Assembly: GCF_001886715.1 (NCBI RefSeq)
Contig: NZ_CP018082.1
Location: 4,340,001 to 4,404,000 of the forward strand
Origin: Nocardia mangyaensis
GTDB taxonomy: Bacteria > Actinomycetota > Actinomycetes > Mycobacteriales > Mycobacteriaceae
DNA: 64,000 bases
Direction of reading: 5' to 3'
Shown here piece after piece: positions 15,959-24,099 of this stretch (the first letter of the stretch is position 1; every line of letters starts with the position of its first letter). The notes beneath the pieces were generated by a model. The model worked only from the letters and a program-made list of their open reading frames with translations, had not been told where the DNA came from and did no database searches. The translations under genes and the position numbers were made by a program.

Positions 15959-17412
15959 CGCGGAATCGTGCTCCTGCCGAGGTCGGGTGAACGATTCGCC
16001 CAGCGGTCACCCGCGACGTCGCCCATGGATTGATCGGCTCTGCTCGCGCTGCCCGCCGCGGCGCGCGCGGCCATCACGCCACGGGCCGCCCCCGCCCCGG
16101 AGGGCACCGAGCCCGAGCTGGGCGCCGGGGGCGCGGCACCACCCCCTCCGCCGCCGCCACGAGGTGGTGGCGTGGGTCGCGGACTGGCGCCTCGGCCCCC
16201 GGCGCCGCCGGGTCGCGGACCCGCTCCGCCGCTGCCGAAATAGCCTGCCGCACCGGGCGCCGCGGCGGTCCGGGAAGCCACCGCCTTGGTACCGATCGCA
16301 CCGAGCGCCATCGCACCGACCGCGGTACCACCGGCCACCATCAGGCCGGAACCACCCGCGCCGACGGTGGCGACCGCGGGCGCGACCAGCCGCATCAGCG
16401 CGGGCAGCACGAACGCCACGCTGCACAGCAGCACCAGGGCGACCAGCATGCGCTGGGCGTCCTCACCGCTGGGCAGGCCACCGGACTCGGTGGTCTCGTC
16501 GGCGTGGCCCGCAGTGGTGAACGCGATCATGTAGACGATCGCGGCCACGGGTTTGAACAGCATGAACGCGATGATCCAGCCGACCAGTTTCTGATACGAC
16601 TGCTTACCCGTCCCGGTCGCCGAGGCGGCGGCGGCCAAGGGCAGCACACCCGCGGCGACCACCAGCAGACCCTGCCGGACAATGGCCAACACGATCTGGG
16701 CGAGCGCGCCGAGCAACCCGACGATCGCGATGATCAGCACGAGACCGGGTGAGAACGCCTGCAACTTGCTGGTTTTCACCATCAACTCGGCCATGTTCTT
16801 GGCATTGCCGCCGGTGGCGTCCTCGATGATCCACTCGGAGAACCTGTCCGAGGCCCGCGTCCCCGCGACGATCACCGCCCCCAACATCCACGAACTGAAC
16901 ACGACCCTGGCGAACAACCGGAACGATTCCGCGGCCTCGCTCACCGCCGCACCGCGCCTGGCCTCGGCCAATCGCCCGCCGGTGATGATCACCGAGGCGA
17001 TCAACAGCAATATCTGGATCTGATAGGTGTAGTCGTTGATCTTGGTGAACAACGCCCCCGAGTCGCTCACCGCCTCGTTGGGCACGTTCATCCAGAAGGT
17101 CATTGCCAGGATCAGCGCCTCGCCGAGGCCCTTCATCAGCGAGTCGACCACCTTGCCGAAGGTGGAGTCCCACGCCTTGTCCTTGACCGCGGTGGCCGCC
17201 TCACCGGGATGCGAGGCGGCGTTGCCCGCTTTGCAGACCGCCGAGGCGGCGTCACCGAGTGAGATCCCGGGAATGGCGACGCCGTCGAGCGTGTCGTGCA
17301 ATTCGTTGCACGCTTCGTCGAAGCCGTAGGTGTTCTGGCCGTAGGCCACGACCGGCGTCGCGAGCATCACGGTGAAGATCACCGCGAGAATTGTGACGAT
17401 CCGCCTCAGCAT
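15955..17412 (-). CDS. VirB6/TrbL-like polytopic membrane protein
   Basis: A 485-residue protein starting at ATG 17412 (site AGGGGTG) with a signal-peptide-like start MLRRIVTILAVIFTVM. An extracytoplasmic segment contains two Cys (CNELHD and AVCKAG). Several membrane helices lie between about residues 95 and 375. The tail of about 100 residues is Gly/Pro/Ala-rich and disordered. This layout fits VirB6/TrbL channel components. It is flanked by VirB8-like and SCO6880-family genes. The longer frame upstream of 17412 lacks a plausible start. Confidence 0.8.
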   Translation of the reverse strand: MLRRIVTILAVIFTVMLATPVVAYGQNTYGFDEACNELHDTLDGVAIPGISLGDAASAVCKAGNAASHPGEAATAVKDKAWDSTFGKVVDSLMKGLGEALILAMTFWMNVPNEAVSDSGALFTKINDYTYQIQILLLIASVIITGGRLAEARRGAAVSEAAESFRLFARVVFSSWMLGAVIVAGTRASDRFSEWIIEDATGGNAKNMAELMVKTSKLQAFSPGLVLIIAIVGLLGALAQIVLAIVRQGLLVVAAGVLPLAAAASATGTGKQSYQKLVGWIIAFMLFKPVAAIVYMIAFTTAGHADETTESGGLPSGEDAQRMLVALVLLCSVAFVLPALMRLVAPAVATVGAGGSGLMVAGGTAVGAMALGAIGTKAVASRTAAAPGAAGYFGSGGAGPRPGGAGGRGASPRPTPPPRGGGGGGGAAPPAPSSGSVPSGAGAARGVMAARAAAGSASRADQSMGDVAGDRWANRSPDLGRSTIPR

Positions 17413-17471
17413 TGTTGGCACCCCTCGATGGTCCGCAGGGAATCGATCCGGGCTGTGCTGTACACCGATGC

Positions 17472-18287
17472 TCACCATTTCGTCCACCCCGCCAGCGATT
17501 CCACGTACTCGGTCTGGGTGTTGGTCGTCGTCGACGGCTTGAGTCGCCAGTCCCCCTCGTCCCACACCACGATCATCCGCATCGCGGCATACAACTGCTT
17601 ACCGTCGATCACCGGCCCGCGCGAGGCGAGGCGAACGATCGCCATGTCGTCGGCGTAGTCATCGATCTTGAACGCGTCGGAGGCGACGAAGTAGCGGGTC
17701 ACCTTCTCCGGCTGCTGCTTCGGCAGCCGGTCACTCGACAGCGCGGAGTCGTAGGCGGCCAGTTGCGCCGTGCTGACCCGCAACTGGGTCACGTACAGGT
17801 CGCGATCGGCGGGCCTGGCATTGAGCCGGTAGGTGATCTGGGCGGCGGCCAGCGCGGCACCCTGCGGGGTGCGCGCGTAGCCGACGGCGAGACCGTCCTC
17901 GATACGCGATGGCCCATCGGAGGTGGAGAACGGCACCGACGCGCCGAACACCCGCTGCCAGCCGTGCGGCTTGGTCGTGCCGATGGGCGCGGCGGTCAGC
18001 CAGTCCGGATCCGCTGGCGTGCGTTGGGTTCCCGGTTCCTGGGCCAGCGGCTGCCCCGCCGGATTGTTCGGGACGTCCACGCGCCGGCCGAGCAGGTCGA
18101 CCTCGGGCTCGGCGAACCCGGTCCCGCCCGCGGCCTGAGCGGGCGGGGGCCCGGCGTCGGGTTCGGCGTCCCCACCACTGGTGAAGTACACGACCGCGCC
18201 GGCGACGAAGATCAGGGCGAGCAGCGCACCGGAGGCGACCATGCCGAAGGTAGCGCGGTCGCGGGCGCCCGGCTCCTTCACGCTCAC
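17472..18287 (-). CDS. VirB8-like bitopic membrane protein, paralogue 1
   Basis: A 271-residue protein: short cytosolic N-terminus, one membrane helix (about 14-36), Pro/Ala-rich linker, then a periplasm-facing domain of about 170 residues. Shared landmarks with the preceding lipoprotein are W-Q, GPSRIEDGLAVGY, TPQGAALAA and the final GDWRLKP, so the two are paralogues. Topology and size fit a VirB8-type NTF2-fold scaffold. The GTG start overlaps the upstream stop (GTGA). Confidence 0.65.
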   Translation of the reverse strand: MSVKEPGARDRATFGMVASGALLALIFVAGAVVYFTSGGDAEPDAGPPPAQAAGGTGFAEPEVDLLGRRVDVPNNPAGQPLAQEPGTQRTPADPDWLTAAPIGTTKPHGWQRVFGASVPFSTSDGPSRIEDGLAVGYARTPQGAALAAAQITYRLNARPADRDLYVTQLRVSTAQLAAYDSALSSDRLPKQQPEKVTRYFVASDAFKIDDYADDMAIVRLASRGPVIDGKQLYAAMRMIVVWDEGDWRLKPSTTTNTQTEYVESLAGWTKW

Positions 18288-18919
18288 TGTGGTGCCTCCA
18301 ATGCGACGATGTCGGTGGGTAGTTCGTCGATCGCGTCGACGGGTCGTTCGGTGGACTGCGGATCCGGTAACTGCAATCGCCAGTCCCCGCCGTACCAGCT
18401 GACCGTGGTGTGGTTCACCGCCCTGGAGTTGTCGGAGTACTCGGTGTAGACGTCGACCCTGGACTGCTGTTCACCGTATTCGGTGATTTTGTAACCCAAC
18501 AATTTCGGCGCGTACTCCGCCGCGGCGGGCCCGGTGATGGACAGTTGCACCCGATTGATCGCCCACTCGTCACGCGCCGGTCCGGGAACCAGTTCCTGGT
18601 TGACCACGGTGGCCCACTGGGTGTCCGGTGCCACCGACAGCCGGATGGTGTGGGTCAGCGCCGCCAGCCCCGCACCACGCGGCGAATGCTCGAAACCCGT
18701 CGCGGCACCGTCGGCCACCGTGCTCGGGCCCTGGTCGGCATGCGGCAGGGCGATGCCCTGATAGTCCTGCCAGCGCACCCCGGTCGGGGCGGCGGACAGG
18801 TCGAGGCCGGTGGCCTCGCCGCCGCAGCCGACAGCCGCGGCCAGCAGTGCGATACCGACCGCGAGCGGCCGTGTCACTGTGGAATTCATCTGACGGGTCT
18901 TTTCCATCCGCAGTCTCAC
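18284..18919 (-). CDS. VirB8-like lipoprotein, paralogue 2
   Basis: About 211 residues from GTG 18917-18919, which overlaps the upstream stop (GTGA) as do its neighbours; ATG 18907 or 18889 are alternatives. The hydrophobic start ends in AAAVGCGGEA, a lipobox-like site. The mature part carries VRWQDYQG, GPSTVADGAATGF, SPRGAGLAAL and GDWRLQLP, matching the adjacent membrane-anchored paralogue position by position. It is probably an outer-leaflet partner of that protein in the secretion complex. Confidence 0.65.
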   Translation of the reverse strand: MRLRMEKTRQMNSTVTRPLAVGIALLAAAVGCGGEATGLDLSAAPTGVRWQDYQGIALPHADQGPSTVADGAATGFEHSPRGAGLAALTHTIRLSVAPDTQWATVVNQELVPGPARDEWAINRVQLSITGPAAAEYAPKLLGYKITEYGEQQSRVDVYTEYSDNSRAVNHTTVSWYGGDWRLQLPDPQSTERPVDAIDELPTDIVALEAPQ

Positions 18920-19170
18920 GCAGGCAAGAAGGCCAACGCGATCGCGGACGCGGTACTGGCCACCGCGGCCCCGATCAGGCTCATCAACACACCGTGTGAG
19001 GCATCGTTGACGGCGAGGTCGCTGCGGAACGCGATCCACAGTCGACCCGCCGCCAGGATCATCCAGGCCAGGCACGACAGCAGCACGAACCAGAGCAGCC
19101 AGTTGAGCAGCTGCATCAGCGGTTCGAGCACGTCGGCCGGGATCTGCTTGTAGGCGAGCACAGTGATCAC
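18916..19170 (-). CDS. Small two-helix membrane protein, TrbC/VirB2-like
   Basis: An 84-residue protein with two hydrophobic helices (about 20-45 and 62-82) joined by a short polar loop, starting at GTG 19168-19170. Size and topology fit TrbC/VirB2 pilin-like subunits. It is adjacent to a second small protein with the same plan and a similar FVLLSCLAW / FVLLSGICG stretch in the first helix. GTGA overlaps bind it to both neighbours. Confidence 0.6.
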   Translation of the reverse strand: MITVLAYKQIPADVLEPLMQLLNWLLWFVLLSCLAWMILAAGRLWIAFRSDLAVNDASHGVLMSLIGAAVASTASAIALAFLPA

Positions 19171-19463
19171 GTACCGATGACCGCATTCATGATCGTGCCC
19201 GCGCTGGTGGCGACGACACCGCCGATCATGGCGCCCGCCACCATCTTCGGCGACTCGAGGCCACCGCCGGTCCAGCGCTCCCAGGCGAACTTGCCGCCCG
19301 CGTAGGTGATGCCGCAGATACCCGACAGCAGCACGAACCAGGTGAGGTAGCGCACCAGCTGCAGGATTTTCTCCGATCCGGGCGGAGCTTCCGGCGTCGG
19401 ATTACCCACCTGGGCCAGGACGCTGCCGTACGTGTCCTGCACGGCGAGGAGGAGCATGCTCAT
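19167..19463 (-). CDS. Small two-helix membrane protein, TrbC/VirB2-like
   Basis: A 98-residue protein from ATG 19463 behind GAGAAAGG; the longer frame to 19697 runs into the neighbouring gene. A short N-terminal hydrophobic stretch (MSMLLLAVQDTYGSVLA) precedes helices at about 40-62 and 75-95. It resembles the following gene in length and in the FVLLSG motif, so the pair may be major and minor pilin-like subunits. Weak motif evidence; position supports it. Confidence 0.6.
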   Translation of the reverse strand: MSMLLLAVQDTYGSVLAQVGNPTPEAPPGSEKILQLVRYLTWFVLLSGICGITYAGGKFAWERWTGGGLESPKMVAGAMIGGVVATSAGTIMNAVIGT

Positions 19464-19557
19464 CGGGTGCCTTTCTCCCACTGTAAAGGTGTTGTGCCAC
19501 AAACACTTCGACGCCGACACACGTTTGTACACCACCGGCGGCCCAACCGCCCGGCGG

Positions 19558-20196
19558 TCACGGTCGATCCTCCCCGGTCCCGGGGCCCTCGATACTGGCC
19601 CTGATCGCGGCGACCAGCTCGACACCGAGCTCGCCGATCTCCACCGGCACCTCGTCGAGCGGGTCCATCCGGCGTTTCCGCGCCGCCACGCCGTCACCCG
19701 GCGACCACACCGGCAGCACGTCGGATTCCACCAGGGTCCATTCCTCGAACCACGGCACCTGCCAGACGTGCCCGGCCAGTGAACCGACCACGTCGCGGTA
19801 GCGCCGGATCTCCGGGGGCACCCGGCCGGGGCGCGCGGCGACGGTGATCAGCCCGAGCACCTCCGTGGCCCCGGCGAACCCGGCGTGGTGCTGGCGCAGC
19901 AGATCGTGCGCGCGGGTGAGACCGGAGATGGTCTCCCTGGCGACGAGGACGACATAGGGCGATTCCCGATCGAACACCCCCGGCCACCGCCCCCGAGCGT
20001 CGGCGGCGGGCGCGAGCACATGGGCGAGGGTGGTGGCACCCGAGCCGCCGTGCACACCGAGCAGCCACACCAGCGGCGCCCGACCCACTCCGGGTACAGG
20101 GCGCTGCCAGATCGGCGCGCGCAGCGATTCGGGCGGCGCGACGACACCGGCGGGCGCCGGTTCACGACGACGACGAAGGTTCATAGCTGCCGTCAT
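19558..20196 (-). CDS. MinD/ParA-like P-loop protein (DUF6668-like)
   Basis: A 212-residue protein with a core LVWLLGVHGGSGATTLAHVL. This is a deviant P-loop in which the usual lysine is missing, as in several actinobacterial septum-site or TadZ-like proteins. A second hydrophobic strand PYVVLVARE follows, with a Trp-rich region near FEEWTLVESD. Resemblance to DUF6668 is from memory. It overlaps the stop of the larger MinD-like gene (ATGA), suggesting a heteromeric or sequential role in positioning the secretion machine. Confidence 0.6.
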   Translation of the reverse strand: MTAAMNLRRRREPAPAGVVAPPESLRAPIWQRPVPGVGRAPLVWLLGVHGGSGATTLAHVLAPAADARGRWPGVFDRESPYVVLVARETISGLTRAHDLLRQHHAGFAGATEVLGLITVAARPGRVPPEIRRYRDVVGSLAGHVWQVPWFEEWTLVESDVLPVWSPGDGVAARKRRMDPLDEVPVEIGELGVELVAAIRASIEGPGTGEDRP

Positions 20197-21047
20197 GATG
20201 CCACCCCGGCGAGCAAGCTCCCATATGCCGCACGCGTCGGCTCGGCGAGCTCACTGTGGCGCACGAGTTCCCCGCGCGCCAGATGCGGATCGTAGGGGAT
20301 CTCGACGACCTCGCGCACCCAGCCCGACAGGTGCTCGCGCAAATGCTCGGCAACGCGCGAGTCGTCGTGCGAATACTGGTGCGAGACAACGATGGTGGTA
20401 TCGGCGACCACCCCGGCGCCGTCGTCACCGTAGTGGTCGTCGAGCCATTCCAGGGTTACTCGCAGCCGGTTGGCCGCGTCGACACGGGCCGGGATGGCCA
20501 GCACCAGCGCGATATCGGAGTCGTCGAGCAGGGGCCGCAGTTGCCGCCCGGCAATCGGATTGCCGCCGTCGTAGACCGCGGTGTACCCCCCGGTGTCCAA
20601 AGCCCTGGCGACAGTGAGATATGTCGCGCGCCGGCGCAGCGGGGTCGCATCGCGCCAGAGCAGCCCGAAACCGGAGGTCGAGCGGGACAGGCAGTCCTCC
20701 AGCGGGGCCGGTTCGTCGTCGCCGCGCCCGTAGACCCACGACTGCAAGTTCACCGGGTGCAGGTGTTTGTCGGCGCCACGCAACGCGAGATCGCTGCCCG
20801 CGGCGGTCGCGTCGACCGCCACCGTCGTCGCGCCGTCCACCACCAACTCGGCGGCGAGTCCGAGCGCTGTCGTCGTCGTCCCCGCGCCACCGCAGCCGCC
20901 GACCACCAGGATCGGCCTGCGCGCCCCGCCCGCTCGCTCGCTCGTCTTGCGCCGCAACCGCACCACCGGAGCCGGATCACGCGCCGAATCGCCCGACGGC
21001 TCCCCCTCGGGGGCTTCGTCGAGCCAACGGCTCCAGTCGTCTGTCAT
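20193..21047 (-). CDS. ParA/MinD/TadZ-like ATPase
   Basis: A 284-residue protein. After a 40-residue acidic/basic leader comes PILVVGGCGGAGTTTTALGLA, a deviant Walker region without the signature lysine. VAVDATAAGSDLALRG follows (switch I-like), then YDGGNPI and ALVLAIPARVDAANR. This is the MinD/ParA fold used to localise pili, chemoreceptors or secretion systems at the membrane. Absence of the lysine may mean weak or no ATP hydrolysis. It is second in the operon after the membrane-anchored 375-residue protein, 12 bp downstream. Confidence 0.7.
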   Translation of the reverse strand: MTDDWSRWLDEAPEGEPSGDSARDPAPVVRLRRKTSERAGGARRPILVVGGCGGAGTTTTALGLAAELVVDGATTVAVDATAAGSDLALRGADKHLHPVNLQSWVYGRGDDEPAPLEDCLSRSTSGFGLLWRDATPLRRRATYLTVARALDTGGYTAVYDGGNPIAGRQLRPLLDDSDIALVLAIPARVDAANRLRVTLEWLDDHYGDDGAGVVADTTIVVSHQYSHDDSRVAEHLREHLSGWVREVVEIPYDPHLARGELVRHSELAEPTRAAYGSLLAGVAS

Positions 21048-21059
21048 CGCCTCTGCTCC

Positions 21060-22187
21060 TTACCCTGCCGCGATGCCCGCGATATACGTGCGATCGCCCA
21101 CCACCGCGGTCCGCACCGATTGCTTGGTGTAGGTGGCCGGTGCGCCCGCGGGCCGGAACTCGGTGACCTCCACCGTGAACCGGTCCGCCGCGACAGTGGT
21201 GATCCGCACGCAGTGGGTGGTCCCCACCGGGATGGAATCGATACCGCGCTGGATCACGGCGGCCGGTGAGACATCGGCGTCGGGGGTGGCCACCGCGCGG
21301 GCCTGCTCCCCCGATCGGGTCACGTAGTAGGCGTGCTGGAACGCGAGCACGGCGTCGGGGCCCGAACCGGTGCCGCCCGCCTCGGCGCTGCGCACCACCG
21401 TGTCGGTGCGTTCGGTCGGGCACGCGCCGACGGTGTCGGCGGTGAGGTTGCCCGCCGTGAACTGCAGAGGCGCGGCGTGCTTGGCGTCTGCCTCCTCGCC
21501 GCGGCCGAACAGCAGGAAGAACACGCCCGTCGCGGCGAGCACCAGCACCAGGACCGAGACGGCGAGCACCAGCCAGGTGCGCTGGCGCCTGCGGTTCGCG
21601 CGCAGCGCGCCCGAGGGTTCGAGCACGTGCGGTTCGTCGTAGTGGTCGGCGGCGGCGTCGGTCCAGGGGAACTGGACCAGTTCGGCGTCGTAGTCGTCGT
21701 CGGGTCCGGGCGCGGGTTCGGCGACCCAGTCCGACCAGCCACCGGTGAACTCGCTGCGCCGCGCGGCCAGTTCGGCGAGTGGGGCGGGTTCGGGTGCCGG
21801 ACGCCGGGCGCCCTCGTCGACGGGGACACCGGAGTAGCCGTCCGGCGCGTCGCGGTTCGTCGGTTCGAAGTGTTTCGTCGTGTCGACTCGGTGCGGCGCG
21901 TCGACGTCGGAGGCCGCACGATTCGTCCTGTCGACGACGGCGATCCCGCGGTCGTCCGGCGCGCTCCCCAGCGGTCCGGCGTCGTCCCGCTCCGCCGTGC
22001 CGCCATCGAGTCCGGGGGACTCGGCGGGTTCGGTGGACGGTGCGCGCTCGGGGCGCGGCGAATATCGGTCGATGCCGTCGTCCTCGCCCGCCGGCTCGGC
22101 GGTGCCGGGGCGCGCGGGGTCGACGGTGTCGGTCTCGGGCTCCAGCGCCGAGTACCAGCGCGACAATTCGTTGTACGACTTCAACAT
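21060..22187 (-). CDS. Single-pass membrane protein, first gene of the T4SS-like operon
   Basis: A 375-residue protein: about 200 acidic, Pro-rich cytosolic residues, one helix at about 203-226 (RTWLVLAVSVLVLVLA), then about 150 extracytoplasmic residues. The external part has two Cys (GACPTE and THCVRI) and an alpha/beta pattern. The N-terminus MLKSYNELSRWYSALE is conserved-looking. ATG 22187 follows AAAGGGGGG, a strong ribosome site, and the 55-bp gap upstream probably holds the operon promoter. It may anchor the two MinD-like ATPases. I do not recognise a named family. Confidence 0.6.
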   Translation of the reverse strand: MLKSYNELSRWYSALEPETDTVDPARPGTAEPAGEDDGIDRYSPRPERAPSTEPAESPGLDGGTAERDDAGPLGSAPDDRGIAVVDRTNRAASDVDAPHRVDTTKHFEPTNRDAPDGYSGVPVDEGARRPAPEPAPLAELAARRSEFTGGWSDWVAEPAPGPDDDYDAELVQFPWTDAAADHYDEPHVLEPSGALRANRRRQRTWLVLAVSVLVLVLAATGVFFLLFGRGEEADAKHAAPLQFTAGNLTADTVGACPTERTDTVVRSAEAGGTGSGPDAVLAFQHAYYVTRSGEQARAVATPDADVSPAAVIQRGIDSIPVGTTHCVRITTVAADRFTVEVTEFRPAGAPATYTKQSVRTAVVGDRTYIAGIAAG

Positions 22188-22242
22188 TCCCCCCTTTCCG
22201 CAGCGCCGGGCACAAGGATTCGCATCGAGGACCTCTCGGTGA

Positions 22243-23889
22243 TCAGTTCACAGAGAACGGACGGGTGGTGGTGGGTGTTCCGGGTGTCGCGGCAGGCGGA
22301 GTCGTCGCGCCGCCGGATGAGGCGCCATCGGCTCCTGTCCCGAACGGAAATTGTCCCCCACCAGATGGTGCGGTTGTGGTAGACGCGCCGGTCGGGGTCG
22401 TGAATATTCCGGCACCGCGGGTATCGGACCCGCCGACCGGCACCGCACCCTGCCCCGACACCGCCGCCGCGTCGCGGGCCAGGGCGGCGAACCACTCGGC
22501 GACGTACCGGGTGGGCGTCGCGCCGTCGGCGCCGACGCCCATGCGCGAGTAGGCGTGGTGGCGCTGCAGGGCGTCCCAGTAGCGCACCCAGGTGGTGACG
22601 TCGAGCAGTTCCTGATTGTCGGTGACGTTCTGCTGCACGGCGGTGAACGCCTCGTTGACCAGTCGCACACCGGTGGTCGGTGGGACGAGTTGCGGGACCG
22701 CACCGACGAGCTTGGTGCCGAGCACGGTCAGCCCGGCCAGCGGGTTGCTCAGTGTGGCGGTGGCCAATTCGGCGATGGCGGCCGGGCTGATCACCGTCTT
22801 CACGACGGTGGCCACCGCGTTGAGTCCGATCATGCCGACCTTGAGCAGCGCCTGGAACGCGGCATTGACATCGAGCGGGGTGCGCGGGTCGGCGGCATCG
22901 GCCAGGCGCTGGGAGATCGACTTCTTCGGCGAGATCGACAGCGCCGCGAGCGTGCTGCCGGAGATGTCCTCGTTGACCACCGTGGACGCGGTCTTGATCG
23001 AGGTGTACGCCAGGGCCTGCGCGATCGAGACCAGCGAGCCGATCGGGTCGCCGCCGGAGAGTTTCAGCTGGCCGACCAGGTTGGTCACCGCGCGCAGGAT
23101 CGGCGCGCCCTGCGGTGCGTCGCAGGCGAGATCGCCGGTGGCGCAGAAGCTTGCGACGCGTCCGGTGAGTTTGCCGAAATCGACGGCCTGGTCGCGCTGC
23201 GGTCCGAGCCCGCCGCCGGGGGCGGGCGCCTGGCGCGCCGCGGCGACCTCGGCCAAGGCCGCGCCCTCGGTGCCCGGCGCGGCCGCCGGGGTCGTCCGGT
23301 CGGGGGCGCCGGGGAACAGGGGTGCGTTCTCATTGCGGGTGGGGTCGGCGAACAGCGCGACCGCGGCGACCTTGTCGGCGGGCAGCACGCCCATACCGGC
23401 GCCGACCTCCTGCGCGAACAGCGAGGCCACGTGGGCGCCTTGCGAATACCCGATCACGGCGATTCGCGTGTCCGGGCAGCGCCCGGTCACCTGGGCGGCC
23501 ATCGAGCGCAGCCGCTCGACGCCGCCGTCCACCGATTCGGCGTAGGGTGCGGCGCCGCCGGGCACCGCGCCACCGAACCCGGCCTCGTAGGGCACGTAGG
23601 CCCGATCGACGAGGCCGGGCTCGGCGGCTTCGGCCAGGAGCGGACGGAACACCGTCGACAGCATGCCGGTGTCGGTGCTCGGCGCCGCGTCCGGTGAGGA
23701 TTCGCCGGTGCCCTGAATCCCCAACGCGTACAGCGCCGGACACGCGCCGATCGACACCCGCGTCGACGGTGCGGTGGGTGAACCCTCTTCCGCGCGGGCC
23801 ACCCCCGCCGTTACCGACCCCAAAGCGACGGCGAACGCGATCATCGTCCCCGTGAGTCGTGTCGTGCACCGAGCCATATCGATCCGCAT
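22243..23889 (-). CDS. Secreted cutinase-family serine esterase with long C-terminal extension
   Basis: A 548-residue protein with an Ala-rich signal peptide ending near ARAEEG (about residue 34). The esterase core has the nucleophile motif GYSQGAH and an Asp in CATGDLACDAP, with a candidate His in RHHAYSRMG. These are cutinase/PE-PPE-like fold features. A helical insertion of about 200 residues separates the Asp and His, and a Thr/Pro/Ser/Gly-rich tail ends the protein. The family hydrolyses lipids or polyesters outside the cell. ATG 23889 is preferred; ATG 23877 is possible. It lies downstream of rel after a terminator, so it is probably independently transcribed. Confidence 0.82.
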   Translation of the reverse strand: MRIDMARCTTRLTGTMIAFAVALGSVTAGVARAEEGSPTAPSTRVSIGACPALYALGIQGTGESSPDAAPSTDTGMLSTVFRPLLAEAAEPGLVDRAYVPYEAGFGGAVPGGAAPYAESVDGGVERLRSMAAQVTGRCPDTRIAVIGYSQGAHVASLFAQEVGAGMGVLPADKVAAVALFADPTRNENAPLFPGAPDRTTPAAAPGTEGAALAEVAAARQAPAPGGGLGPQRDQAVDFGKLTGRVASFCATGDLACDAPQGAPILRAVTNLVGQLKLSGGDPIGSLVSIAQALAYTSIKTASTVVNEDISGSTLAALSISPKKSISQRLADAADPRTPLDVNAAFQALLKVGMIGLNAVATVVKTVISPAAIAELATATLSNPLAGLTVLGTKLVGAVPQLVPPTTGVRLVNEAFTAVQQNVTDNQELLDVTTWVRYWDALQRHHAYSRMGVGADGATPTRYVAEWFAALARDAAAVSGQGAVPVGGSDTRGAGIFTTPTGASTTTAPSGGGQFPFGTGADGASSGGATTPPAATPGTPTTTRPFSVN

Positions 23890-24051
23890 CACAGTCCGTT
23901 TCGGCTGACCAGTGGAGCGTTGAAACGCAGTAAACCGTAACAGATTCCGGCTATCCAAAACGCTGCCCAAATCGGCCCTTCCGCTGCCCCCAGCAAACCC
24001 TGTTGCGCCAGCAATCTTCTGGCGATCGGTCAGGTGCGGGCGGGTAGACAG

Positions 24052-24089
24052 CGGCCCGGGCACCCTCGTCGAGGAGGATGCCCGGGCCG
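24052..24089 (-). terminator. Terminator downstream of rel
   Basis: CGGCCCGGGCA and TGCCCGGGCCG form an 11-bp perfect stem (24052-24062 and 24079-24089) with a 16-nt loop, 10 bp beyond the rel stop on the minus strand. Confidence 0.7.
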
Positions 24090-24099
24090 GGGTCGGTGT

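Noticed and set aside
6440..22187. Integrative conjugative element with att sites
   Set aside because: No integrase, relaxase, tRNA target or flanking direct repeat was found in the window, and base composition does not shift at the borders.
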